Source: Chara braunii
Lineage: Eukaryota > Streptophyta > Charophyceae > Charales > Characeae
Assembly (NCBI GenBank): GCA_003427395.1
Contig: BFEA01000694.1
Coordinates: 114,132-155,216 of the forward strand
Direction: 5' to 3'
Length of the DNA stretch: 41,085 bases
Shown here: piece by piece, positions 10,354 through 21,719 of the stretch
How the letters are laid out: every line of letters begins with the position of its first letter
Position numbering within the stretch: position 1 is the first letter of the stretch
Position numbers and translations under genes: made by a program
The notes under the pieces: model-generated
The model's input: the letters and a program-made list of their open reading frames with translations, nothing else
The model's database searches: none
Told to the model about the DNA's origin: nothing

Positions 10354-11639
10354 TGGCGACTTTGGCGATCCACTCTGTATGGGGGAGATTCTGCCATAGG
10401 TCTACCTTTCCTTGGGCACTGACTTAGAGGTAGACCTCGACTTGGCTATCAGGAGAGTCTTGAATGAGAACGTGTCATGGGGATTTGATCTCCACACATT
10501 GACGATTTAGCTTGAATATTGACTTGTCTTATGATATAGGCCTTCTTTGGACATTCGATCCAGGATTTTAACTAGCTTCAGCTTGATCCTACGACGATCA
10601 TTTTCTGTTATCATTGATAACAAGTCGGTTGGTTGATCGCCGACTTGTGGGCTCATGACACAACTTTGTTTACACCTGTACCTCAACTCGATTGTCTTAG
10701 CCCTGAGATTTGATATGTTTTTTTTAGGGTTTTAACCGGACTTCTTTTAATGACCATTATAAAGAACTTATGAGATGTATGGAAAGTTGGATTATGACTA
10801 GGGCTTGAGTGTGTGAGGCGTGGTGTGAGTTACAGGAAACAGTAAAGTTGACCACATTGGGGTATGACAATGTGGCTGTTGTGTGTGCCTATGTTTTATG
10901 CAGGTTGGTACATGGAGCTTGGTATACGAGTCTTACTTTGGAGGCAGTGAGAATGACAACCATTTGTCGCACGATCTGCATACCTGATGGGTTTATGTTT
11001 CCTCCTTCCTTTATTTTATCTCGATATCTGATTTGATATATGAGCGTTGGGATATTTATTTATTTATTAGGTGATTTTGCTTGTTAGTTTTTATAGTTGG
11101 ACATTGTAGTCCGTGGAAGTCGTCAAAGTCAACCCCCTTTACTTTTTTCCAGACCCTGGATGATGGAGCTGGTCTCCAAGGCAATAAGAGACGATTGTCA
11201 CCACAGGTATGAACCTGTGTACCACTCACTCTCCACAGGGTGCAGAAGAGGGTGTGGTTTTCAATCGCACTTGACGGTTATCCAGCGTCAAGAGACCATT
11301 CCCTTAAAGCGCGTGTCTGTCGACACTTGAGTGTTGAATGCGACCCTCAAGATTAACGAGGACCACATAAGTATGGGTACTGCATAGTACGTCATCATTG
11401 TGACGACTTGCGTAGGCATGCATTGCGAATCGATATGAGTTAGCCCTGCATCCGCACAATTTTTATATTAAGTCTCGCGCGCGACGCCTATTCGATTTCC
11501 GCATCGAAGAGTTATGGGATGACTATTAAGGGACTAGGAGTGTTGTCGCGTTATTTGCCCTCTGTCGTTTTGTATATGTATGTGTATGTGTGTGTGTGTG
11601 TTTTTATTTTTTATGTTCTTTAGAGTGGTGTGTGCGTGA
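10354..11639 (+). other. Less structured part of family B copy 1
   Basis: Immediately after the tandem repeat comes TGGCGACTTTGGCGATCC, which superficially resembles a retrotransposon primer site. Copy 2 keeps about 50 bp of the same sequence before it is cut off. The remaining roughly 1.2 kb has only short, unconvincing open frames and a GT-rich microsatellite near 11573-11602. I found no second copy of it in the window. Confidence 0.45.
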
Positions 11640-12071
11640 AGTGTGAGATGCGTCTTAGTCGACCGACGACGAGTCGCGCTTGGGACCTCAGCCCCCCAAG
11701 ATGTTGGTTCGCGTGCGGGTCCGATAGAGGCATAAAACCCGGCGTAGCCCCTATGCTACAGCGAACGAGAAACACCCTCGGCTGGTCCACCTCTGCGATT
11801 GCAGCTGATTAACTTTCGTACTGTGCACAGGGAGCTCGGCAGGGATACGCCCACCAAAGGGAGGTGACAACTCTCGTAAGGTGGAGGTAAGTCGTGCCTC
11901 GCGTAGGCTCTATCCTGTCGTAGGGGCTCGGGAGAGGTATGGCACACTCAGCCGGAGCGGCTTGCGGAAGCTCCATGTAGATTCGCGACGAGGATTTTGA
12001 CCAACTTCTGTGTGACGCGGTTGGGAGGGTCCCATGCTGCCTTGTGCGGTGCCGGACCAATGCGCTCGACA
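11640..12071 (+). mobile_element. LTR 3' terminal segment shared by families A and B
   Basis: This segment aligns with 34600-35044 (plus) and with the reverse complement of 18854-19300. Shared landmarks are a CTACAGCGAACGAG block, AGGGATACGCCC, a TCCTGTCGTAGGGG block and the terminus CCAATGCGCTCGACA. The three copies agree on the terminal CA, which fixes the 3' LTR end at 12071. Directly after it, CCACCC and TGGTTTTGC could be a badly decayed primer site. Confidence 0.75.
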
Positions 12072-12639
12072 CCACCCTGGTTTTGCAAGTGACAAAAAAT
12101 TAGCGGTTTAAGGTCTGAGTACGTCGCGCGAGTCTCGGCGGTGTCTGTTTGCTTACGCTGACTGGATGGTTGACCAGAGTAGAAAGTATGTGGGCGTGCA
12201 GACTTAAGGCACGGGTGATCTCTTCTTTTGTTGATGATTGAAAAAGTGGCGTGATTACCGGTTAAATTTTTGTTTTTGATTTAAATTAGGATTAAATGAT
12301 ATTTTATTTTTGACTGAATGCTTGAGTGCAACATGTGCATACGTACGAAGGACGACATCGACAACAATGTGGCTTCAAAACGTTTTAGTGGACTCGTGCG
12401 CCACGCAGTATTCGTTTAAGTAGGTGTCCGTTAGTAAGAGGCTCAGTCTTGGGCCTAAGCACTATCAGTTGCGGTATCGGACCTTCAACAGGGAGATTCT
12501 GGGATCGAGACCGAGCGACGACGACGCAAAAAAAAAAACAGAGTAGCGTGAAGAGACTAAGGGGTTGATGGTCAGGCAGGGCTATCCTCCTTGGTTTTGT
12601 CGTTGGCGGCGTTGGAACGGTACTAGTGTTTTTTTTTCC
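12072..12639. other. Spacer between the family B copies
   Basis: AT-rich sequence without a convincing gene. From about 12426 (TGTCCG) a segment ending in GGGATCGAGACC and an A run resembles the order seen at family A and B LTR starts, so copy 2 may begin here rather than at 12640. The alignment to copy 1 is too weak by eye to decide. Confidence 0.4.
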
Positions 12640-13277
12640 TCGTTCATCGTATTCTAACGATTAGAAATTTCTAAATATTTTTATTTGTTTGTCAATTTAC
12701 TATTATTTTGCTCCGGCGTTCCTTGACTGAGACGTAACGCTGGATTCGAAGGCCATCGTGGCGGTCGAGGATCTTAAGCACGCACCTCGTTTTTGTTAAC
12801 CTACGGGTTCCTGCGCGTTCGGGGTGTTTGGGATGGGAAAATTAACATGCATGCGAGCCGGCGGGTAATTAGCCCACGATCCGGAAGAAACCTCAAAGGC
12901 GGGGACCTTCGGCGAGTGTGTCGTCCACCAACCGCTGACTACCGCAAGAGAGGCTTGAGTGTGCATGTCGTCGGGGCCAGAGGAGGCAGACCGCGACCCA
13001 GGGCATAGTGCGGAGTTGCGCAACCGTGCCGAGTGCCCAACTGGCCTGTGGAACCTTCTCCACCTTGGTCTTCAAAGTCCTTATTTGAATATTTGCCACT
13101 ACCATTAAGATCTCCACCGCGGCTGCGTCATCAAGGTTCAATACAGGTTGTAGGGGACCCGTCACCCGACTCCGTGACTATTGTCTGTGTGTGGGCTGCC
13201 CATTGGGGTTCCGAAAGATGAGGCTGCCTGCCCAGACTGGGCGTCTAGTGGGAGCCCAAAGGAGGCGCACAGCAATA

Positions 13278-13300
13278 CTGACGGACGGACCGTCCGTCAG
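13278..13300. repeat. Perfect 23-bp palindrome
   Basis: CTGACGGACGG and CCGTCCGTCAG are exact reverse complements around one central base. It lies in the GC-rich first half of family B copy 2. The matching place in copy 1 was not found. It could form a hairpin or a protein-binding dyad. Confidence 0.85.
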
Positions 13301-15910
13301 ACTTGGGTATAGGGGGCGAAAGACTAATCGAGTCGTCCCGTAGCTACTTCCCCCGAGAGTTCCCTCAGACTAGTCGGGGCGGTTCGGAAGGCCATTGCAC
13401 TAAGGTGTTGGCGGATCGGTGGTAAGGAACAGAGAGGGCGACAGACAGCAAGGGAGAGGACACGCGGGTGCTAGCACTAAGCGAGGGGGAAGGAGTGAGC
13501 GACTATAGTAGAAGTTGCGACAGGACGGGCCAGACCTGACCGTCAAATTACGTTGGGCGCCGTGGGTCCGCTGTGGCCGGCTGCTGCGCTGGCAGCTGGG
13601 AGAAACAACGAGTTTGGCCGGAGGAAGAAAAGGTGAATCCGGGCTCAGTTTCCTGCCGGGTCCATCTGGAGGATGGAGATGGTGGAGAAGAAGACGAGGC
13701 GCGCAGGGAAACGCAGGACTGCCCGCTCCTTAATGAAAACGAGCGCGAGAAGATTGTGAGTAGGGGTTTTCGATATGGGTGAATTGAGTGGTGATGCTAG
13801 AATTAGAAGAAGGTTAATAGATTGAGAGCTAGAAGAAAAATGGATTGCACGAAGGAGGAGAGGAAAGTGATGATGGGGGAGTGAAGAGCATATAGTTTAC
13901 TCGATTCAATGGAATCGAGCGACCCGACACGCGAAGCAGGGGTTTTTGCCCTGGGCGAATACGATGGTACAGTCAGATTTAGCAAGGGGTTAGCAGAGTA
14001 GGAGTTAGGAGAAAAGTGAGGTGTAGTGATATCAAGGCGTGTAGAGGTGGTGGGAGTAGGAATGGTAGAGCTTGCTCGTTTATTAGAGGGATCGATCAAG
14101 GAAGGAGCCAAAACGGAGGTTGTGAGATGAGGCGAATACGATAGTAAAGTCGGATTAAGGTTCTTGTGAACAAATCCGAGGCTGTGAGGATGCAAGCTGC
14201 GCGTGGGGAAGCAGGGGATGTACCTAGCCGTATATTAGGAGGAAGTTCATTCTGTTTTCTCCACGTAGAGTAAGACAGCAACCGGGAAAAGCTTGAAGCT
14301 AACCGCGGGGTCAGGAGGCACTGGCATGCCTGTTTGGCCGGTGTGTGGCTCATCCTGAGAAGCACGTCTAGCTCCGTGCCAGCGGAAGACTCTGGGATTG
14401 TTGCAATCATGGTCGTTGCTCCGTCAGATCGTTTCTCACTGTCACCTTCCTAGTGTGAGGCGTCTGCCCGTTGTCCGACAGCGTTCTTACGTGTTTGTGA
14501 CTGTGTCGACTGTGATAAAGAGGATCGTGTTTAGATCGTTCACCGCCTGAGTTCCTTTTGTCCTCTACATCAGGAAGGAGTCGGTTTTTTGTCGGGGTTG
14601 TGCCTCTGATATAGTTGGTCGGGCCAATTTTTGCCTTGGATAAAGGCAACATGTTCCATACCAAGGCAAAGGGATGCAGCTTCGACCGAATTGGGCCACA
14701 CAAACTGACGGGTGCATTGTCAGTTCGTAGGCTGCTGGTAAATGTGTTGTAGCAGCCTGAGCGTTGAATACCAAGTTGGAGGAATAGTGAGATAGAAGAA
14801 GTGAAGGATAAACGAAGTGTGACAGTACCCAATCATCTTTACCGGTAATAGATTTCGAGGGAGAAAGCAGGTGAAAGTTTGTTTTTACCGTTGTGTTTCT
14901 AGCGCTACGAAGAGACGGAAGCTGCAGTAAAACAGCAAGGTTGCAAGTGACTGTAGACTGTATTGCAGCAGAGACATGTTAAAAGGAGTCTCCCCGCGGT
15001 TGGAGGGGGATCCACTCTCTTCTTATAGCCCATGTGTCGTCAGTCGCGGATCCTAGTAAAGGAGAAAGAGAGTATTTGTCGAGGGTTGGCAATGTAGGGC
15101 GAACCTGACGTTGAACTACAGTATCAGTCTACAGTTAAACTAGACGAGTTTTGGTTGGGTGTATACCCACGTACCAACGGCATGTCTACTTCGATTGTTT
15201 TCGGCACACTGATTGGCGACGGCCTTGGCACGTGAAAGTGTCGAATTTCAGATGTGAGCTTGAATCCGTTGGCTCAGCTCAATTGATAAGGCATTTGAGT
15301 AGCAGTCAGGAGTTTTCGGGCTCAGCTCCCTTTGACCTCATGTATGTGGGCGACTGTTTGATAACAGCAAACAACAGTTGCGAAGTTGAAGACTTGACAT
15401 TTGGTCGGTATGTCGTTCATCCCACCATTTGAAGTAATTGGAAGCGAGCCATAAGGTTGTAGGCTTACCTGTGGCCAATATACTTGGATCACGAGCTCGG
15501 TGGAGGAGCTAAGCTCGTTGGAGAGAAGGTCTTCGTTGCGAGTTGGAAGGTCGTTAAGGGAGTCTAGAGTTGGTGGTTGACTTCAGTTTGATCAAGCCGC
15601 TGCATTTTATTGGTCATCATTGCGGGGCCCTCAAGCGTATTGAGATTTCAAGGCCCTCTTCTGCGAGTTGAGTATGTCCCTCTCCTGTATCTCGAGAGTC
15701 TGAAACCCCTCATTCTGCCATTTTTTCTCTAAGTCTAATCCTTAGTTCTAAGAGGAAGGCGAGAGGCGGGATTGCAACCCTTAGGAATGAAAGGAACAAG
15801 CGTGAAAAGTTGAAGTCTCTTCTTTATTTTGACTAAAAGCAGATTAAGGGATGAACTGGGGGAAGGTGGGAGGAAGGCAGTTTGCATGCGTTTGACCGGG
15901 TCAACCGAGG

Positions 15911-16629
15911 ACTGGGCATTGTTTCTAAGCTGAATGGCCCAACGCTATGTTTATTTGACTGTTTTTTGAAGGGTCAGGCATTGTTTCTAGGTTGAATGGC
16001 CTGTTGCTGTGTTTATTTCAGTGGGTTTGCTTGGTTGATCTTTGGGACCAGGCGGGGTTTCTGACTGAAGTTGGGCTAAGGGATCCAACTTTATGCTTTG
16101 AATGATTTGATGACAGGTTTAACATTGTTTCTAAGTTGAATGGTTCAGCCTCTTGTTTTATTTCTGAGGGAGGATTTTTTGTCCAAGGCTAAGCATTGTT
16201 TATAAACTTAATGGTTTAGCCTGAAGTCACGCACATAAGTAATAAACTGAGTGTAACAAAAAATACCTTATTTATATTTGCATATGAATTGACAGTTGGA
16301 CATTGTTTCTAAGTTGAATGGTGCAGCGCTGAGCCATATCACTAAGAAGAGAATGAAAACTACATAACATTATTGGAAGTAGTCCGGGCAAGTTGAGCAT
16401 TGTCTCCAAGCCAAATGATTCAGTCCCCTGCCCATATTTTCATTTCTTTTTTAAAACAAAGTCAGAAAATTATTAAACTTTTGACATTAAACAGTTCAGG
16501 GCGACTAGACATTATTTCTAAGTTAAATGGTCTAGTCATATACCCAAAGAAGAAAGAAGTAGTTGTGCAATTTGTTCGTGTATATCCTAAGGCATGCTAG
16601 ACATTGTTTCTAAGCTGAATGGTCTAGCA
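15911..16629 (+). repeat. Hairpin array, family B copy 2 (loop ATTGTTTCTAAGYTGAATG)
   Basis: Up to nine stem-loops occupy the positions matching the copy 1 array, with a different shared 19-nt loop. Clear cases: 15913-15917 with 15937-15941; 15975-15979 with 15999-16003; 16186-16194 with 16214-16222 (AGGCTAAGC/GTTTAGCCT, 9 pairs with one wobble); 16503-16510 with 16530-16537 (GACTAGAC/GTCTAGTC, 8 perfect); 16595-16602 with 16622-16629 (TGCTAGAC/GTCTAGCA, 8 perfect). Weaker members lie at about 16050, 16115, 16298 and 16393. Confidence 0.85.
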
Positions 16630-16918
16630 CCATGTCGTATGTAAGTTGGGTATAACTGACAAATCATCTGAGGGTTTCACGAACTAATCTATGAGGATTT
16701 GACTTAGGGAATGGTGAGAGTACTTACCAATGTGGTTTGACCTTGCATGTAACTGAGTGAGATCACTACTTAGTCTGAGTTTTAGTTTGATAGGTAGTTG
16801 CTTTGGTTGCTCGCCACGTGTCATAGTCATAGGAGCAATTCCTGCATTTTCTGAGCTAAGTTTTTTTACTTAGGTCAATTCTCGCATTTTCTAGGATCTT
16901 TTGTTATACTTGGTCTTG

Positions 16919-17465
16919 TATAAATCTTGGTAAGTTACTTTCTTTACAGAAAGTGCTGCCGAAATTTTTACAAAATCAAGGAGTTGGTTATATTTTAACT
17001 TCTCAATGCCCAACTTGTCTAAATTTATATATGGCTTAGTAAAAATTTGGAAAGTCTCATTTTCTAAAAGGTGTGCTGCCAATTTTTTTGCTAATTCAGA
17101 GAGTTAGACAAAATTGGACCTTGAAAAGTCAAAGTTATTTTTAGATCCTGAACTGAGATTTGTATAAATTTTGGAAAGTTACTTTCTCTAGGGGAAGATT
17201 TATACAAATCAAAGAGTTTAGTTAAATTTTATCTTGAAATAACTGTAGTCTTATGTTTGAGTTCTTATCTGACTTAGTATACATCTGGGAAGTCTACTTC
17301 TCTAAAGAAGATCTTGCCCAAATTTTTACTAATTCAGGGAGTTAAACAAAATTTGACTTTCTAGAATTGAGAATTCTTCAGCTTTTCGTATTTGAGCTAA
17401 TATAAATTCTGAAAATACATTTTTTCTACGGGAAGCGCTGCCGAGATTTTCTTAGTTTAAAGAAG
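16919..17465 (+). repeat. Tandem repeat of about 120 bp with hairpins, family B copy 2
   Basis: Five diverged units begin near 16919, 17039, 17161, 17279 and 17402 and match those at 9787-10350. The unit core is again a GGAAGYGCTGCC-like segment between complementary AT-rich arms; the third unit has lost most of the core. Confidence 0.75.
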
Positions 17466-17768
17466 ATAGATTATATTTTGACAAGTGATGATTCTGGTAA
17501 CCCACCCTGAATAAGGGAGACTCTATCAAATGAGATGACAACAACTCACAACCACCTTCAACTAAAAATGTTCAATAATAATAATATTCTTCACAATAAA
17601 AATTTTCATATGAAATTTCATAAGGAGCCACGTTAATCATATTTCAGTCATAGTAAGGGTTTATTCATGTCACACAAAGAGATGAATTTAAGAGATTCAC
17701 TCAGCGAAAACTTTATATAGAATCAACAATCGACTCATGACTAACTTAAAATTCAACGAGTACGAAGT

Positions 17769-18604
17769 TTATATGTAGATCATAAGACCAACAAGACTTA
17801 AGAGTAATATATCAAAAATAAGAAAGAAATAATGAGATTCATGACCATTATAATCCATCATTGTTTTCCACATACGGTTAAAAAACACACCTCTAATAAA
17901 TTTATCTTCCTTCTTAGGGGAAACGGCCACATGATTCCAGTATGCACAAACCTCATCATCACGTATTTTCACAATTTTATTTTCACTATTACGATTAAGA
18001 CGTCTACAAAAATTCATACTATGGCCCCACATTCCACAGTACGCACATCTTTAATGCTTCTAATGCTCTTTCTTTACATGACCCCTCTGGTTCGAACATT
18101 CGCCTTCTCCTCGATTTTTTGAACTCGCATTAGAATAGGTCTGAATATTTTCTCCATAATCACTCTGGATCTCCAGTAGTGATGCAATATCCTCGATTCA
18201 ATTCTCCTTCGACAAGTCCCTTAACCCCCTCGAGTTAAATTACACGCGACCCTCGCACTTTAGTAAGTTTGTGGGGTCGTTCTAACTGACCGGACTCATT
18301 CCGCTCCGTATCACTTATTTGTACAAGCTTCTCATTGCCCTTATTGTCTCCGTCTGTGGATGACTCTGTAAACTTGGCAACCATTAACCTCTCAAATTCA
18401 ATCAAAATTTTGGAAACCCGTGAAAAAAGTCTGACGTCATATTTGAATCGTTCGATGATAACTTTCAGTATGAAAAAAAACTTATGATGTTCCTCCCAAA
18501 GCATCAACGCTGCCAAGTTATGAAACGACTGCAAGAACTCGACAGCCTTGCTGCCTTTGAAGAGAGGACATAATACATATGTAATCGAATGCTCCATTCG
18601 TCAT
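17769..18604 (-). pseudogene. gag: Decayed LTR-retrotransposon Gag with CCHC zinc knuckle
   Basis: Gag would coat the element's RNA in a cytoplasmic particle. Two frames carry the remains. From an ATG at 18597 comes a 120-residue open segment with a capsid-like start (FKGSKAVEFLQSF) and helix-forming content. In another frame, after two stops, RCAYCGMWGHSMNFC gives a full CX2CX4HX4C nucleocapsid zinc knuckle at 18006-18047, followed by a Lys/Arg-rich stretch and then a hydrophobic tail that is probably read-through. An alternative ATG is at 18604. A TTTTTTTGCAG/G acceptor-like site (18614) lies just before the first ATG and could end a leader intron. Frame changes and stops show the gene is dead. 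Position directly behind the primer site supports the gag assignment. Confidence 0.7.
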
Positions 18605-18833
18605 TGTTTCACCCTGCAAAAAAACACAAAATTTATCAATATTGAATCTAATTATTTAAGTCGAACCCTTCTAAGGGTATCAACTTGAAAACCTATATAG
18701 ATATCTAGAAATATATATACAATCATCGCATCATTCCACAATGGTAACATCAATTTTGCTACTCCAATATTTGTCCATCAAAATTACATTACATAAACTT
18801 CATTCCACTATGGACAACGGTAAATAGCCGTTA

Positions 18834-18851
18834 TCCCCGGCAACGACGCCA
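18834..18851 (-). promoter_or_regulatory. Primer-binding site, tRNA-Asp type
   Basis: On the minus strand this reads TGGCGTCGTTGCCGGGGA. From knowledge of plant tRNAs, TGGCGCCGTTGCCGGGGA is complementary to the 3' end of tRNA-Asp and is the site used by Athila/Calypso-type elements; one base differs here. It lies 2 bases after the LTR terminus, the normal spacing. It sets the element's orientation as minus and marks 18854-29842 as a 5' LTR. Confidence 0.88.
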
Positions 18852-21527
18852 CCTGCCGAGCGCACCGGCTCCCGTCTTTTTCGCAAAGGTGGGAACCCTC
18901 TCAGCCACGCCACTCAAGAGTTAAACAAAACTAAACAAAAGATAACTTGGGGATGACATGTAAATAATCACGCGAACCGTCGAGGTGGGCGTGCTCTTGT
19001 TGTCCTCTCACCGCTCTAACCAAGTGCGTCAGCCGTACTTCCTGTGGTCCCCTACGACAAGATAGGTTCTCGTGGGGCACAACTTGCCTTCCCTCAAGGG
19101 TTGTCACCACTCTTGAGGGCGTATCCCAACCGAGTTACTGACACACGTACGAAATTTTTTGAATGCAATTGTATAGGTAGGTCGGGCGAGGGCATTTGCT
19201 CGCTTCGCTGTAGTAAAGGAAACGCTTGGTTAAACGTCAAACCGACCCAAACGTCGTTCGTTCTTTAGGGCGCTGATACAAAGCGTATGTCGGATGACTA
19301 AAACGGTCACAACCAAGCACGAAACCTAACATGAATCCTAGTTCCTTAGACACACTGTCAAAAGAAAGTTATAACAACCACACATAATCACATCAAAAGG
19401 AACGAACCGTCGTCAATAGGAATGTATATCCAATCTGAAAAGAAAACTGAAAGAATTAGAATCATCATATGGTACACCCAATAACACAAGATCGAAATAA
19501 AAAACGACTACCTCGGTTCGAGCTCCATAAATAAAAACTATACAGCAGCCAACGAGGAGTTGGCTCCGACAATAACCTTGATGCATCCGACAAGGTAGTC
19601 GGTCTGCCTTAGTTTTGATTTGATAAGACTCGTTGCTAAAATCATTCATTTCATCCTACCGCAGACCTAATATTAAATATGCATGTCCGTCTTTATACAT
19701 TTATAATATCCGTGGACGACAGACTACTTTGTAGATGATTTTTAATTAGGTGCATTCTTGAAGTTTTGCATGTTTCACCCTCTAGGAAGTGGTTTGGGGT
19801 ACTTTTTGACCGAGTACAAAGCTTGGATCTCATAAGTCGGGCCGTCTCCACCAAATCGACCGAGTACCCCCCCATAGAACGATTCACTTTGGGTCGATAA
19901 CAGGTTTGACTCCTAAAGCAACGAACCCCCGCCCCAGATTCTTCCTGGAGAGAGAGAACGTATTCACCACAAATAGGTCTCAATTGTTATCATTTCCTAA
20001 ACTCAAGGTAACTTAGACGAAAAAAAGTTAGAGGAGGTAGAGAATAAGAACCATTTGGATAGGTATAAACAGATGAGGTCATTCTGGATAGAACGGATAA
20101 ACCTCAGGAAAAGGCTAAACCGATTTAATTTTGTCTTCTTTATTTAAATCAATTTTTTTTTACTGCACACATTGGATTAACCATTTTCAAAACACATGTC
20201 CTTTTGACAAACAGGCAGGTGAGAAGGGGAAAGAAAGATAAACATTTTCATCTTCCTTAGTAAACATCATCTAACTTATCCTTTACAACATCCTTCTACC
20301 TACCTGCACAACACGCAAAAAAACAAGTTAAAAAAAAAAAAAACAATATAATCTCATACCCAAGTCGGACCTCTCCTTTCATATGCATGACTCGCACAAC
20401 TTTCCTCTAGCTTTCCTTCTGGACATTCAAAACAAACAGGGTCGAGCAAAGTGTAGGTTTACACAGGTGTGAAGGGTAGTCTAAGTTATTCAACTGACCT
20501 TTAGTGGAGTTAGAAGTGGCTCATTCAAGAAAGTCAACTCCAACCAAATAAATGATAACTGTCGTTGAAACCAAAGATATTCGGTCCATAACTGCACAAA
20601 TTGTGGCTGCTCTATTGAACGACGGTCCGCGTCTTTCTCCAATTGCTCAGATAACCAAAAAAGTTGGGTTCACTGAAGACTTAAGTGAGATAACCCTATA
20701 AGAGGGTGCTCTCACTTATGAGTCATATGTGGTCCCAACACAGACCCTACCACACCACATCCTCAATGATCATCCCAAACTAACCCATCAGTTCATACCT
20801 CCTCCAAACAATGTGTCCACTCACAGTAGTTACGCAAACCACTTATGCTCCAACCTCAAATTGGTCTTTCCTGGTCCTAAAATGATCCAAGGCAGTTCCA
20901 CAGCACCGTTGCGGCACCGAATGATCCCAAACTCAAAAACAGTTTGCGCTGCCTGTCTAAAAAAAAATATGCGGTCTCCGATGCCAAACCGCATGTGTTG
21001 CAAAACCCAATGATCCCTTTGCCACACCTAATGGTTTTAAAATGGCAACCACTTGCACCACCTGTTCCCCCCCCAAAAAACAATGGTGGTTCTATACAAT
21101 CCGCAGGTGCTGCTAAGTCCCAATGGCCGTCTCACGGTTGCCGCGCCGCCAAACTGTCACCACCGTCGTCCAACAGCACCACAACTTGACCGCACACAAA
21201 AATATAAATGCAGGACTGTCGCTCGCTACGTCGCCAAAATCAGTATTACGGTTATCCAACATCATCACCACCTGCTTGCACACCTTAACAGAAAAACTCA
21301 GTGTGCTGCAAATTTTCAGCAGCACTTTCCAACAAAAATAATTTTGTCGATGCACCAAAAACTTTGTGCAGCAAGGTCCCTCTTCAGCATATCACCGTTG
21401 TCGTGTTGCCAATCGGGCAACACCTCCCCAATGTGTGCTGCTTGTCGTACAACCAGACACTGACGCAGCCTACCAACCACAACACTAGCACTAAGGTGGG
21501 CTAGAGAGCTCCCAACTTTTGGCTATG

Positions 21528-21530
<3 letters not shown>

Positions 21531-21596
<66 letters not shown>
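21531..21596. repeat. (TC)n microsatellite in LTR copy 2
   Basis: A perfect TC run of about 66 bases, placed where copy 1 has a shorter C/CT tract (2075-2115). Copy 3 lacks a tract at that point. It is followed by CACCCCCTTGCAG, matching CCCCTTGCAG in copy 1. Confidence 0.97.
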
Positions 21597-21598
<2 letters not shown>

Positions 21599-21711
21599 CC
21601 CCCTTGCAGATCTCCAGCAGCGCCACCCATCACAGCTCAATCTGCACTTGAAGTGCAAATGAGCAGCATCACAGCCTCAACAACTGTGAGGCAAAGTGTG
21701 GGGGCTGTTGG

Positions 21712-21719
21712 CTTTTATA
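21712..21719 (-). promoter_or_regulatory. LTR TATA box, copy 2
   Basis: Minus-strand TATAAAAG in the sequence GGGCTATAAAAGCC. It matches the octamers in copies 1 and 3 in position and context. Confidence 0.7.

Larger units (their letters stand above)
5066..12071 (+). mobile_element. Family B long LTR-like repeat, copy 1
   Basis: About 7.0 kb that starts TGTCGG and ends CGACA, matching the ends of the family A LTR (TGTCGG at 30035, CGACA at 35044). The last roughly 430 bp (11640-12071) aligns with the 3' ends of two family A LTRs, so A and B are related. From about 5270 to 10400 it aligns with copy 2 at about 12640-17533. It contains start-proximal hairpins, a GC-rich first half, a well-conserved block at 8262-8414, a hairpin array at 8772-9491, a tandem hairpin repeat at 9787-10350 and a less structured tail. 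No open frame in it resembles a protein. No matching target duplication was found, so the outer boundaries rest on the terminal motifs alone. An alternative is that the LTR ends near 10351 and the tail is a separate fragment. Confidence 0.6.
12640..17533 (+). mobile_element. Family B long LTR-like repeat, copy 2, truncated at 3' end
   Basis: This aligns with 5270-10400 in the same orientation. Landmarks in order: GTGGCGGTCGAGGATCTTAA (12760) matching 5406; the ATATTTGCC block (13090) matching 5829; the conserved block 15613-15781; the hairpin array 15911-16629; the tandem repeat 16919-17465. Homology stops at about 17533, where the family A internal region begins, so the roughly 1.7-kb tail of copy 1 is absent. 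The divergence is too great for B1 and B2 to be the two LTRs of one recent insertion. No protein-like open frame was found. Confidence 0.6.
17534..18851 (-). mobile_element. Family A internal region: leader and gag remnant
   Basis: On the minus strand this runs from the primer-binding site (18834-18851) through an AT-rich leader of about 230 bases to a decayed gag (17769-18604). It ends abruptly at about 17533 against family B copy 2. No protease, reverse transcriptase, RNase H or integrase follows, so at least the 3' part of the internal domain is lost. Bases 17534-17768 hold only AT-rich sequence. Superfamily (Gypsy or Copia) cannot be fixed without pol. Confidence 0.7.

Noticed and set aside
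10354-10371. Primer-binding-site-like TGGCGACTTTGGCGATCC after the family B tandem repeat
   Set aside because: Only the first part resembles known plant primer sites, copy 2 does not keep it, and the family's LTR end appears to lie at 12071.
13803-14832. Cluster of minus-strand open frames of 100-140 codons in family B copy 2
   Set aside because: Composition follows local base content, frames overlap, and copy 1 lacks matching frames.
20729-21504. Open frames in the LTR copy 2 U3-R region
   Set aside because: The matching places in copies 1 and 3 are broken at different points and the residues look like translated repeat DNA.
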